Part shown: piece by piece, positions 8,611 to 14,958 of the stretch | Layout of the letters: every line of letters starts with the position of its first letter | How positions within the stretch are numbered: the stretch's first letter is position 1 | Assembly (NCBI GenBank): GCA_001795315.1 | Contig: MGOH01000054.1 | Span: 283 to 15,240 of the forward strand | Direction: 5' to 3' | From: Chloroflexi bacterium RBG_19FT_COMBO_48_23 | Lineage (GTDB): Bacteria > Chloroflexota > Dehalococcoidia > GIF9 > UBA5620 | DNA: 14,958 bases | The notes under the pieces: model-generated | The model's database searches: none | The model's input: only the letters and a program-made list of their open reading frames with translations | Told to the model about the DNA's origin: nothing | Position numbers and translations under genes: made by a program

Positions 8611-9375
8611 ATGTTTGAAGCTTCACCATTCAGCCTGAACATGTTTCAGCAGTGCCCGAGACAGTATAAGTTTCAGTATATCGACCATCTTGGGGGCATT
8701 TACAGAAAATCACGTCCCTATTTCACCATGGGTGACCATGTACATGCTACGCTCAAAGATTTCCTCTCTGTAGTCCCGGTCAGTGAACGTAACCTGACAA
8801 AGCTTGAGGATTTGCTGCGAGAAAAATGGCGGCGATACCGCAAAGGGTTCAATAACAGGGAAGATGAGAAAAGATGGGGTGAAAAGGCTCTAAAACAACT
8901 ACGCTGGTTTGCTCAGAATCACGATATCTCTGTTACACCATACATGGTAGAAGATTATCATAGTGCTGAACTGACCAGCTCCATAATCTTAAAAGGCAAA
9001 ATAGACCGAGTCGATAAAGAACCCGATGGCAGTCTGCATATCATCGATTACAAGACCGGCAAGATACCGTCTGAAATGAACCATGTTCAACTGCATATTT
9101 ATGCACTCATACTATCTAAAAAACAAGACTTGCCGCTCAAAAAAGCCTCCTACCTTTATCTGGAGACCGGTGAATTCAGAACTATTGAGCTGACCGCTGC
9201 AGATTTAGCACAGGCCACTTCCTATGTAACTGAACTGGTTGATAGGATATGCAGAGAAAAGGAATACCCTGCTACCCCAAACATTTATTGCTGGAACTGT
9301 GATTTCCTTGAGATATGCCCAAGTAAAGAAGAGGCAGCCAAATTCACCGCCAAGGAAGACCAATTAGATTTTTAA
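8611..9375 (+). CDS. PD-(D/E)XK nuclease, RecB/Cas4/AddB-like, probable Fe-S protein
   Basis: Predicted DNA exonuclease of the RecB/Cas4 type (PDDEXK_1-like), 254 residues. The N-terminal FSLNMFQQCPRQYKFQYI has the 'S-x-L-x-x-F-x-x-CP-x-x-Y/F' motif with Cys15. Active-site candidates follow in order: His45 (GDHVHATL), Asp132 (GKIDRVD), Asp146-x-Lys148 (IIDYKTG) and Gln160...Tyr164 (VQLHIYA). Three cysteines close the protein, Cys227, Cys230 and Cys236 in CWNCDFLEICP. Together with Cys15 they make the four-cysteine set that holds a 4Fe-4S cluster in Cas4 and AddB; this role is inferred. No helicase domain is fused. No cas1, cas2 or CRISPR array is nearby, so it is not evidently part of CRISPR adaptation. 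It is followed 16 bases later by a Rad50/SbcC-like gene, which suggests a joint role at DNA ends. There is no clear Shine-Dalgarno sequence. Confidence 0.88.
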   Translation: MFEASPFSLNMFQQCPRQYKFQYIDHLGGIYRKSRPYFTMGDHVHATLKDFLSVVPVSERNLTKLEDLLREKWRRYRKGFNNREDEKRWGEKALKQLRWFAQNHDISVTPYMVEDYHSAELTSSIILKGKIDRVDKEPDGSLHIIDYKTGKIPSEMNHVQLHIYALILSKKQDLPLKKASYLYLETGEFRTIELTAADLAQATSYVTELVDRICREKEYPATPNIYCWNCDFLEICPSKEEAAKFTAKEDQLDF

Positions 9376-9391
9376 TGATTAATGCAGAAAC

Positions 9392-11959
9392 ATGATTCCG
9401 GTCAGACTTGCACTCAAAAACTTCATGTGTTACCGAGACAATGTGCCACCATTGTCTTTCGATGGCATACATGTGGCTTGCCTCTGCGGTGATAATGGTA
9501 ATGGCAAATCAGCACTTTTTGACGCCATAACCTGGGCACTATGGGGCAAATCTCGAGCCAAGAACGATGACGACTTGATACACCTGGGACAATCCGAGAT
9601 GGAGATAGAGCTAGAGTTCATCTCCAGCGAGCAACGATATCGAGTACTCCGCAAACACGCCAAGAAACCCAGCAAGGCGCGTGCGGGGCAAACTGTCCTG
9701 GAACTTCAGATAGCCAGCGATGGAGCTTTCAGTCCTATTTCCGGTAACTCGAAATCGGAAACACAACAGAAGATAATTGATATTCTGAATTTAGATTACG
9801 AGACATTCGAGAATAGCGCCTTCCTTCGCCAAGGACATGCTGACGAGTTCAGCATTAAGCCTGCCGGCAAGCGCAAAGAGATACTCTCCAATATTCTTGG
9901 TTTATCGCAATACGATGAACTTGAGAGAAGAGCCAAGGATTTAGCCAACGATAGAAGAACCAAAGCAGATAAGCTGGAGAATGATATTAGTGAAATCGGA
10001 CTTCAGCTTGCAAGTAAACCTGAATATGAAGCTGAGATTACAGGAATACAGAACGAAATCAGCCAACTTGAAGAAAAAAGAAAAGGTGAAGATGAGACTA
10101 TCTCCAGCCTGCGCAGCCAGAAAGAGTCCTTAGAAGTTAAAAGGGAACAGCTATCCAATACCGAAAATCACCTCAGCGAAACAACTAAGGAACTGGAACG
10201 CTGGCAGTCAAAAGTGAGAGAGCGCCAAGCCAGAATAGCAGAATATGAAAGAGTTCTGTCAGAAAGAGTCACAATAGAAAAAGGGCACTCTGACCTCACA
10301 GAAGCCAAAAGTCTCAACGACGAGTTTAACCAGAAGTTAAGTCAGTTACTTGCTCTGAGAGAACGCATAAGCGATCTAGACAAAATTATCAGACAAGCTG
10401 CTGAAACACTCAACGTAGACCATAAGGTAATTCAGTCCAGACTAGCCGATAAGGAAGCTGAGTCTACTAGAATACCCCAGCTCGAAGAAGCACTCGTGCA
10501 GGCACGCAAAGATTTGACTGAATTGGCAAAGTCTGAAGAAACGATAACCACAAAAAGAAAACAAACACAGCAAATTATGTCTCGAATCAGTCATTTGGAG
10601 TCAGTTAGCACCCGACTGGATACAGATATCGCTGATCTAAATGAGAAATGCAAACTACTAGCTCAAGGTGACGCTCGCTGCCCCTTATGCCAGACCGAAC
10701 TCGGAGTAGACAGACGACAACAACTAGAAACAAAGCTCGCCTCTGAAGCCCAGCAGAAAATCAAAGCTCGCCAGAACAACAATGAGGAACTTAAGCGAAA
10801 CAAGGCAGAGCTCCAGGCTCTTGAAAGCGAAATGGCCGAGCGAGAATCAGCCCTGAACAAAGAACGCTCCGCCCGACAACACCAGCTAAGCATCGCCGAA
10901 AAAGAGCTTGCCGAAGCCAGACAAGCCGGCAATGAGCTGCCTCAACAAAGAGCCAAGCTAGAGGAACTTGAGCAACGCCTGGCAAAAAAAGACTACGCTG
11001 TCCAGGAACAAAAGATGCTTTTACAACTGGAAAACGAGGAGAAAAAACTCGGATACAGCAAGGAAAAACACGAGCAGTTACAGCAGCAACTGGCAGGACT
11101 TCAAAAATATGAAAGCCTGAAACGAGAGCTGGATGAAGCCATTAAGACAATTGACAAAGAGAAGGCTGCCTTAACCGAGGCTGAGGAAACCATTTCTAAT
11201 CTAAGCACGTTAACAAAAACAGACTCGAAGAAGATAGACGCTTTGAGAGCCGAACTAATTGTTTTGCCCAACCTAGCCAATAAGCTGGTCAAGGCCGAGA
11301 AGGATTACCAAGCCTGGCTCCAAAATGAGCGACAAGTACGCGACAGCTTAGCTGCACTGCAAGAGAGACTACGGCACCTGGCTGAATTAGAAGTAACCAG
11401 ACAGGAAAAAACAAAGCTTTCACAACAGGCTTTAAACGAGGAGAGCATTTACAAAGAATTAGCCGAGGCTTTCAGTAAAAAAGGTATTCAGGCATTGCTT
11501 ATCGAGCAAGCGCTCCCAGAGATTGAAATAGAAGCCAATCGACTGCTGGCTAAAATGACCGATAATCGAATGTCGCTCAGACTGGAGACCCAGCGGGAAA
11601 CCAAGAAAGGCGGTACCATTGAGACCCTAGATATTAAAATTGCCGATGAACTGGGTACTCGCAACTACGAGATGTATAGCGGCGGAGAAGCCTTCCGTAT
11701 AGATCTTGCCCTGCGTATAGCTATTTCCATGTTACTGGTGAGACGAGCTGGAGCATCTCTTCCTATATTGATAATTGATGAAGGCTTCGGTACTCAGGAT
11801 AGCTCGGCGAGGGAAAAACTTGTTGAAGCTATAAGCTCGATTCAGGACGATTTTGAGAAGATATTTGTCATCACCCATCTAGAGGAAATGAAGGACAGAT
11901 TTCCAGTATTAATTAATGTCACTAAGACAGCCGACGGCTCAATGATATCAATAAGCTAA
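9392..11959 (+). CDS. sbcC: Rad50/SbcC-type SMC-like ATPase
   Basis: ABC-type ATPase of the Rad50/SbcC family, which tethers DNA ends and drives an associated nuclease. Walker A is GDNGNGKS (33-40), the Q-loop is FLRQGHADEFS with Gln147, the signature is YSGGEAFRIDLALR (from 762), and Walker B is LIIDEGFG with Asp796 and Glu797. Two long charged coiled-coil arms (about 175-425 and 440-690) flank a zinc-hook CPLC (Cys430, Cys433), which lets two molecules join at their tips. At 855 residues it is nearer archaeal Rad50 than the roughly 1,000-residue proteobacterial SbcC. Its usual partner, the SbcD/Mre11 nuclease, is not in the window; a PD-(D/E)XK nuclease gene stands in the neighbouring position. 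The ATG at 9392 is the first start after an in-frame stop at 9380. No Shine-Dalgarno sequence is visible, so translation may depend on the upstream gene. Confidence 0.93.
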   Translation: MIPVRLALKNFMCYRDNVPPLSFDGIHVACLCGDNGNGKSALFDAITWALWGKSRAKNDDDLIHLGQSEMEIELEFISSEQRYRVLRKHAKKPSKARAGQTVLELQIASDGAFSPISGNSKSETQQKIIDILNLDYETFENSAFLRQGHADEFSIKPAGKRKEILSNILGLSQYDELERRAKDLANDRRTKADKLENDISEIGLQLASKPEYEAEITGIQNEISQLEEKRKGEDETISSLRSQKESLEVKREQLSNTENHLSETTKELERWQSKVRERQARIAEYERVLSERVTIEKGHSDLTEAKSLNDEFNQKLSQLLALRERISDLDKIIRQAAETLNVDHKVIQSRLADKEAESTRIPQLEEALVQARKDLTELAKSEETITTKRKQTQQIMSRISHLESVSTRLDTDIADLNEKCKLLAQGDARCPLCQTELGVDRRQQLETKLASEAQQKIKARQNNNEELKRNKAELQALESEMAERESALNKERSARQHQLSIAEKELAEARQAGNELPQQRAKLEELEQRLAKKDYAVQEQKMLLQLENEEKKLGYSKEKHEQLQQQLAGLQKYESLKRELDEAIKTIDKEKAALTEAEETISNLSTLTKTDSKKIDALRAELIVLPNLANKLVKAEKDYQAWLQNERQVRDSLAALQERLRHLAELEVTRQEKTKLSQQALNEESIYKELAEAFSKKGIQALLIEQALPEIEIEANRLLAKMTDNRMSLRLETQRETKKGGTIETLDIKIADELGTRNYEMYSGGEAFRIDLALRIAISMLLVRRAGASLPILIIDEGFGTQDSSAREKLVEAISSIQDDFEKIFVITHLEEMKDRFPVLINVTKTADGSMISIS

Positions 11960-11986
11960 CGGAGAGTGTTGACTTTGACTCTTGTA

Positions 11987-11993
11987 AAAGGAG
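11987..11993 (+). promoter_or_regulatory. Shine-Dalgarno for the CoA-transferase A subunit
   Basis: AAAGGAG ends 10 bases before the ATG at 12004. It supports the long form of the A subunit with its N-terminal extension of about 30 residues. Confidence 0.6.
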
Positions 11994-12003
11994 ACAGATA
12001 GAA

Positions 12004-13014
12004 ATGGAAGTATTGAAGGCAGGCAAAGGAGAGCTCCTGGGCTGGCATGATCCCGATGAAGCCAGGGATTGGGTATTTAAGAACAAATCCCGCGAATTGA
12101 AAGACAAAACGATATCAGCCGAGGAGGCAGTATCAAGATTCGTTCATGATGGCGATTTCATCGCCAGCGGCGGTTTTGGGCACGTAAGAGTATCCATGGC
12201 TATTGTCTATGAAGTTATCAGACAGAAGAAACGCAACCTGGCTATGGCCGGCAAAACGGCTGTTCATGACCTTGACATTCTGGTAGGTGCCGGCTGCGTA
12301 AATAGGGTGGAGGTGGCCTATTCCTTTGGCCACGAGCTCAGAGGGTTGTCTCCAGCCTCCAGGAGAATGGTGGAAAGCGGGCAATGCAAAGTAGTTGCCG
12401 AAACCAGCAATGCCGGATATCAATGGAGATTCCTGGCGGCTATGATGGGTATACCATTTATACCAAGTCGCAACTTGCTTGGTACTGAGACCGGCGATTA
12501 CAGCTCTTGTAAAGTGGTCAAAGACCCATTCAGTGGCAAACCAATCAATCTGATTCCCGCGGCTTATCCAGATGTTGCCTTCATTCATGTCCACCGCTGC
12601 GACATATACGGCAACGCTCAAATAGATGCTATCCTTGTGGAAGACTTTGAGCTTTCCAGATGCGCCCGAAGGTTAATAATAACCACAGAAGAAATCATTG
12701 ACAACGAAGTCATTAGAAGAGAACCGTGGAAAACGGCTATACCCTTTCTTGTAGTAGATGCTGTAGTCAAAGTGCCCTACGGCTCACACCCCTGTGAAAT
12801 GCCGGGGGTGTACTATTATGATGAGGAGCATATAGCTGAGTGGCTGAATATTTCCAGGACGCAGGAAGGTGTGGATGAATATCTAAGCAAATACGTGTTC
12901 GGCATCAACTCTTTCGATGATTATCTGAAGCTTTGTGGCGGCACAAAAAAGCTGAACTACCTGAAACGTAGAGAATTTCTCAAAGAGCCAATGGTAGCCC
13001 CGTGGCGGAAATAG
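12004..13014 (+). CDS. Glutaconate CoA-transferase-like enzyme, subunit A
   Basis: Alpha subunit of a class I, two-subunit CoA-transferase of the GctA family. The enzyme would move CoA between acyl groups in the cytoplasm. The 336 residues include the glycine-rich loop ASGGFGH (54-60), a conserved HVHRCDIYGNAQ (195-206), TEEII (228-232) and PYGSHPCEMPGVYYYDEEH (258-276), all typical of GctA and the related IpdA. The N-terminal 30 residues extend beyond the core fold (WHDPDEARDWVFKNKSREL), and the ribosome-binding site supports this start. Subunit B follows after 36 bases with its own strong Shine-Dalgarno sequence. The acyl substrate cannot be assigned: glutaconate, another dicarboxylate or a ring-degradation intermediate are all possible. 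The gene starts 44 bases after sbcC but is functionally unrelated to it, so a shared transcript may be incidental. Confidence 0.88.
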   Translation: MEVLKAGKGELLGWHDPDEARDWVFKNKSRELKDKTISAEEAVSRFVHDGDFIASGGFGHVRVSMAIVYEVIRQKKRNLAMAGKTAVHDLDILVGAGCVNRVEVAYSFGHELRGLSPASRRMVESGQCKVVAETSNAGYQWRFLAAMMGIPFIPSRNLLGTETGDYSSCKVVKDPFSGKPINLIPAAYPDVAFIHVHRCDIYGNAQIDAILVEDFELSRCARRLIITTEEIIDNEVIRREPWKTAIPFLVVDAVVKVPYGSHPCEMPGVYYYDEEHIAEWLNISRTQEGVDEYLSKYVFGINSFDDYLKLCGGTKKLNYLKRREFLKEPMVAPWRK

Positions 13015-13030
13015 CATCAGAATTCCCATG

Positions 13031-13038
13031 AAGGAGGA
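13031..13038 (+). promoter_or_regulatory. Consensus Shine-Dalgarno for the CoA-transferase B subunit
   Basis: AAGGAGGA lies 12 bases before the ATG at 13051. It is among the strongest ribosome-binding sites in the window and marks the B-subunit start. Confidence 0.65.
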
Positions 13039-13050
13039 ATTTTAAGAAAT

Positions 13051-13830
13051 ATGCTCAAAGAAGGCAGATATAACGCTAGAGAGTTTTTAGCCTTTACTGG
13101 CGCAAGTTTATTAGAAGATAAAAAAACTGTGTTTGTGGGCACAGGATTCCCCATAATAGCTTGCATGTTAGCTCAAAAAACACATGCCCCTAAACTGGTT
13201 ATAGTATTTGAAGCCGGCGGGTTAGGACCTTTGCTGCCTGAATTGCCCGTTTCGGTTGGTGAATCCAGAACCTTTCATAAAGCTATAGCCGCCTCCAGCA
13301 TGCACGATGCCATGTCACTTTCACAAGCAGGATATATCGATTTCGGTTTCCTGGGTGCGGCTCAGATGGATACGCATGGAAACATCAACACTACAGTTAT
13401 AGGTGACCACGACCTGCCCAAGAGCCGCTTGCCCGGCAGCGGTGGTGCTAACGATGTAGCTTCTTTCGCACAAAAGCTCATTACCATCATTGCCAAACAA
13501 TCAAAGAGGACATTCGTGAAAAAGCTCGATTTTCTTACGACCCCGGGATTTCTTGATGGGCCAAATGCCAGAGAGAAAGCCGGGTTACCTGAGGGCACGG
13601 GCCCATACAGAGTTATCACGCAGTTAGGTATTTACGGCTTCGACGAGAAAACGAAAAGGCTCAAGCTAATCTCATTACATCCCGGAGTCAGTGTCGATGA
13701 GGTAATGGAGAACAGCCAGTTCGAAATTCTGCTACCGGACAAGATCGAAACCAGCCCTGAACCTGCTGATGAAGACTTGAGAATATTGCGCCAGGAAATT
13801 GACCCTTTAGGCATAGTACTAGGTAAATAG
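13051..13830 (+). CDS. Glutaconate CoA-transferase-like enzyme, subunit B
   Basis: Beta subunit that completes the CoA-transferase with the preceding gene. The 259 residues match the GctB length. VFEAGGLGP places a glutamate at residue 54, the same position as the catalytic Glu54 of Acidaminococcus GctB, which carries the acyl-CoA thioester during catalysis. This favours a true transferase over the related IpdAB ring hydrolases, which as I recall lack this glutamate. Other family motifs are GAAQMDTHGNINTT (102-115) and GSGGANDVAS (129-138). The C-terminal part has LHPGVSVDEVMENSQFEILL, as in other two-subunit CoA-transferases. The oxidoreductase genes downstream are 123 bases away and seem to have their own promoter, so metabolic linkage (CoA-ester made by the oxidoreductase, then exchanged) is only an inference. 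Confidence 0.88.
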   Translation: MLKEGRYNAREFLAFTGASLLEDKKTVFVGTGFPIIACMLAQKTHAPKLVIVFEAGGLGPLLPELPVSVGESRTFHKAIAASSMHDAMSLSQAGYIDFGFLGAAQMDTHGNINTTVIGDHDLPKSRLPGSGGANDVASFAQKLITIIAKQSKRTFVKKLDFLTTPGFLDGPNAREKAGLPEGTGPYRVITQLGIYGFDEKTKRLKLISLHPGVSVDEVMENSQFEILLPDKIETSPEPADEDLRILRQEIDPLGIVLGK

Positions 13831-13862
13831 CCTGCACATAACGAAAAACTACAAACTCACGT

Positions 13863-13892
13863 TTGACACATATTAGTGTTCAGAGTTACCAT
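13863..13892 (+). promoter_or_regulatory. Probable promoter of the oxidoreductase gamma/delta genes
   Basis: A perfect -35 hexamer TTGACA (13863-13868) is followed after 18 bases by TACCAT (13887-13892). That -10 matches 4 of 6 positions, including the important T1, A2 and T6. The predicted transcription start is near 13899, leaving a leader of about 55 bases. The -10 is weak, which fits a regulated promoter. Confidence 0.45.
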
Positions 13893-13913
13893 ATTACGTC
13901 TGTTCACTCTGAA
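13879..13913. repeat. 8-bp perfect inverted repeat around the gamma-gene promoter
   Basis: TTCAGAGT (13879-13886) and ACTCTGAA (13906-13913) are exact reverse complements with 19 bases between them. The left arm abuts the predicted -10, and the right arm lies just after the predicted start. TGTTCA also repeats directly at 13877-13882 and 13901-13906. No T-run follows, so it is a poor intrinsic terminator. An operator or a leader stem-loop is more likely. Confidence 0.5.
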
Positions 13914-13953
13914 ATATCAAGCGAGCAACTAAGAAAGGCCTGAGAAATCCTCT

Positions 13954-14532
13954 GTGACTACAAAGCTATATGAAATTAGATGGCATGGGCGTGGTGGACA
14001 GGGAGCAGTAACTGTCGCCAAGATAGTAGCCCAGGCAGCCCACTTTCAAGGATATCGAGGCGTCACTGCGGCACCGTCTTTTGGCGCTGAACGAAGAGGC
14101 GTTCCAGTAAGTGCCTTGACCAGAGTCTCCACAGAAACGATAGCGATTGTATCACAAGTAGAAAAACCGAATGCTGTTGTGGTTCTGGATCAGTCTCTGC
14201 TTAAATACCAGGAGGTAATCAGCGGGTTAGGCAGCAACGGATGGCTGGTGGTTAACTCATGGCTCCATCCTAAAGAGCTAAACATCAAAGGCGATTTTAA
14301 CATTGCCACTGCCGATGCCACTAAAGTCTGCCGGGAGCTGGGCCTGATGGTCGGCGGACTCCCAATGGTTAATACTGCCATGCTAGGAGCACTTGCCTGT
14401 GCTACCCAAATAGTGGACCTGTCGAATATTGAAAAGGTAATCAGGGAGAGATTTTCCAATAGCGCTGTTGATATTAACTTCACCGCTATTGAGAGGACAT
14501 ACGAGATAACTAAATTGGAGAGAAGAAGCTAA
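13954..14532 (+). CDS. porG: Pyruvate/2-oxoacid:ferredoxin oxidoreductase, gamma subunit
   Basis: Gamma subunit of a four-subunit 2-oxoacid:ferredoxin oxidoreductase. This enzyme oxidatively decarboxylates pyruvate or a related acid to the acyl-CoA and reduces ferredoxin, or runs in reverse to fix CO2. The 192 residues contain the family-defining HGRGGQGAVT (11-20) and PSFGAERRGVPV (41-52), which help bind CoA in this domain. The start is GTG at 13954; an in-frame stop at 13930 and no ATG between leave no better choice. Only a weak AAAGG precedes it, about 15 bases away. The delta subunit follows after 8 bases. Substrate (pyruvate, 2-ketoisovalerate or 2-oxoglutarate) cannot be told from this subunit. 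The partner alpha and beta (thiamine diphosphate) subunits are not in the window. Confidence 0.93.
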   Translation: MTTKLYEIRWHGRGGQGAVTVAKIVAQAAHFQGYRGVTAAPSFGAERRGVPVSALTRVSTETIAIVSQVEKPNAVVVLDQSLLKYQEVISGLGSNGWLVVNSWLHPKELNIKGDFNIATADATKVCRELGLMVGGLPMVNTAMLGALACATQIVDLSNIEKVIRERFSNSAVDINFTAIERTYEITKLERRS

Positions 14533-14540
14533 CCAAAATT

Positions 14541-14816
14541 ATGGGAACCAGAGATTGCAAGCATATATGCGATGAGTCATCACCAGCCATAGGCGAAGCC
14601 GGCAAGACAGGTGAATGGCGCAGCCTTATGCCAGTGATACATAATAGCAAGTGCATACCGGCTAAACAAAAGAAGCCATCATGTTTTCTCTGCTGGCTGT
14701 ATTGCCCGGATGCTGTCATCAAGAAAACCATACCCATACAGATAAATCTGGAATACTGCAAGGGATGCGGAATATGCATGCATGTATGCCCGGCAAAAGC
14801 CATAACCATGGTATAA
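14541..14816 (+). CDS. porD: Pyruvate/2-oxoacid:ferredoxin oxidoreductase, delta (ferredoxin-like) subunit
   Basis: Small 2x[4Fe-4S] subunit of 91 residues that carries electrons from the thiamine-diphosphate subunit to external ferredoxin. The N-terminal part 'GKTGEWRSLMPVI' matches the usual delta-subunit lead-in (TGxWR...PV). The second cluster motif is canonical: CKGCGICMHVCP (Cys73, 76, 79, 83). The first is unusual. Cys38 is followed by nine residues before CFLCWLYCPD (Cys48, 51, 55), giving C-x9-C-x2-C-x3-CP instead of C-x2-C-x2-C-x3-CP. The inserted stretch is basic (IPAKQKKPS). Two more cysteines, Cys6 and Cys10, lie near the start. It is co-transcribed with the gamma gene; a GA-rich stretch (14518-14529) may serve as the ribosome-binding site. 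The sequence after its stop holds repeats rather than the alpha subunit gene. Confidence 0.9.
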   Translation: MGTRDCKHICDESSPAIGEAGKTGEWRSLMPVIHNSKCIPAKQKKPSCFLCWLYCPDAVIKKTIPIQINLEYCKGCGICMHVCPAKAITMV

Positions 14817-14829
14817 CGAAGAAATGATA

Positions 14830-14958
14830 TCATCTCATCATTGCGAACCCTCTTCCCTGTCATTGCGAGCCCTTCGCTTTAGGACATTCAGAATTGTCCA
14901 TTCCGCCCATTCTGAGCTTGTCGAAGAATCCGTGTGGCAATCTCAAGGTTGCTTCGGG
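14830..14958. repeat. Interspersed repeat sequence, running off the right edge
   Basis: Non-coding sequence made of short repeat modules. TCATTGCGAACCCT (14838-14851) and TCATTGCGAGCCCT (14860-14873) are direct copies differing at one base, 22 bases apart. Next come an imperfect palindrome with GGACA/TGTCC arms (14882-14899), then CATTCTGAGCTTGTCGAAGAATC (14908-14930) with ATTCT/AGAAT arms, and GTGGCAATCTC (14934-14944). The ATTGC at 14862 pairs with GCAAT at 14937. I recall 'CATTGCGAG...GGCAATCTC' and 'TTCTGAGCTTGTCGAAGAAT' as common dispersed repeat modules in Dehalococcoidia and several other bacterial groups. No ORF is apparent here. The element continues past the window. Confidence 0.7.

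Noticed and set aside
8611..9375. Cas4 of a CRISPR system
   Set aside because: The fold and cysteines are Cas4-like, but there are no cas1, cas2 or repeat arrays nearby and the neighbour is a Rad50-like ATPase; a general RecB-type nuclease label is safer.
11969..11980. Tandem TTGACT-TTGACT before the CoA-transferase A gene, considered as a -35 element
   Set aside because: No acceptable -10 hexamer lies 16-18 bases downstream of either copy except one overlapping the start codon, so I do not call a promoter.
12133..12621. A 162-codon open frame on the - strand inside the CoA-transferase A gene
   Set aside because: It lies wholly within a well-supported + strand gene, shows no recognisable motif and has no ribosome-binding site; it is a shadow frame.
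13879..13913. Inverted repeat considered as the intrinsic terminator of the CoA-transferase operon
   Set aside because: The loop is 19 bases, the stem is 8 bp of mixed composition, and the downstream sequence is AATATC rather than a T-run.
14838..14873. Two near-identical 14-base repeats, considered as the edge of a CRISPR array
   Set aside because: The repeats are too short, the spacing is only 8 bases, the surrounding modules are dispersed-repeat type, and no cas gene is present.

Overview
The window looks like chromosome from an obligate anaerobe, most probably a Dehalococcoidia-type member of the Chloroflexota. This placement is inferred, and rests on four things: a dnaG zinc ribbon of the '[12 protein letters not shown]' type, which I recall from that group; a dgt-dnaG-rpoD cluster; ferredoxin-linked 2-oxoacid oxidoreductase and PEP synthase genes; and a short interspersed repeat at the right end of a kind I recall from such genomes. 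GC content is moderate. I see no tRNA, rRNA, CRISPR array, insertion sequence or phage gene. The longest stretch without a gene is about 140 bases, at the right end.

Left block (1-7170, all + strand): the 3' part of a phosphoenolpyruvate synthase gene (cut by the window edge), then dgt (dNTP triphosphohydrolase), dnaG (primase), rpoD (principal sigma factor, overlapping dnaG by one base) and a small membrane-anchored protein of unknown function. The dgt-dnaG-rpoD run is a variant of the bacterial macromolecular-synthesis operon, with dgt in the place where rpsU often lies. Nucleotide-pool control, replication priming and transcription initiation are therefore probably co-transcribed.

Middle (7179-8610): ffh, the SRP GTPase, is on the - strand. 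It converges on the left block with only 8 bp between the stop codons. Its start faces a 100-bp divergent control region with a near-consensus promoter for ffh and an extended -10 element for the genes to the right.

Right block (8611-14816, all + strand): a PD-(D/E)XK nuclease with four cysteines typical of a Cas4/AddB-like Fe-S fold, then a Rad50/SbcC-type ATPase with no SbcD/Mre11 beside it. These two look like a DNA-end processing pair. They are followed by both subunits of a glutaconate-CoA-transferase-like enzyme (catalytic Glu54 present in the B subunit) and the gamma and delta subunits of a pyruvate/2-oxoacid:ferredoxin oxidoreductase. The gamma gene has its own promoter-like sequence with an inverted repeat. 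The alpha and beta subunits are not in the window. The last 130 bases hold interspersed-repeat sequence instead.

Most genes here are ordinary housekeeping or energy genes. The least ordinary items are the nuclease/Rad50-like pair, the overlapping divergent promoters with a near-leaderless ffh, the inverted repeat before the oxidoreductase genes, and altered cysteine spacings in DnaG and in the delta subunit.
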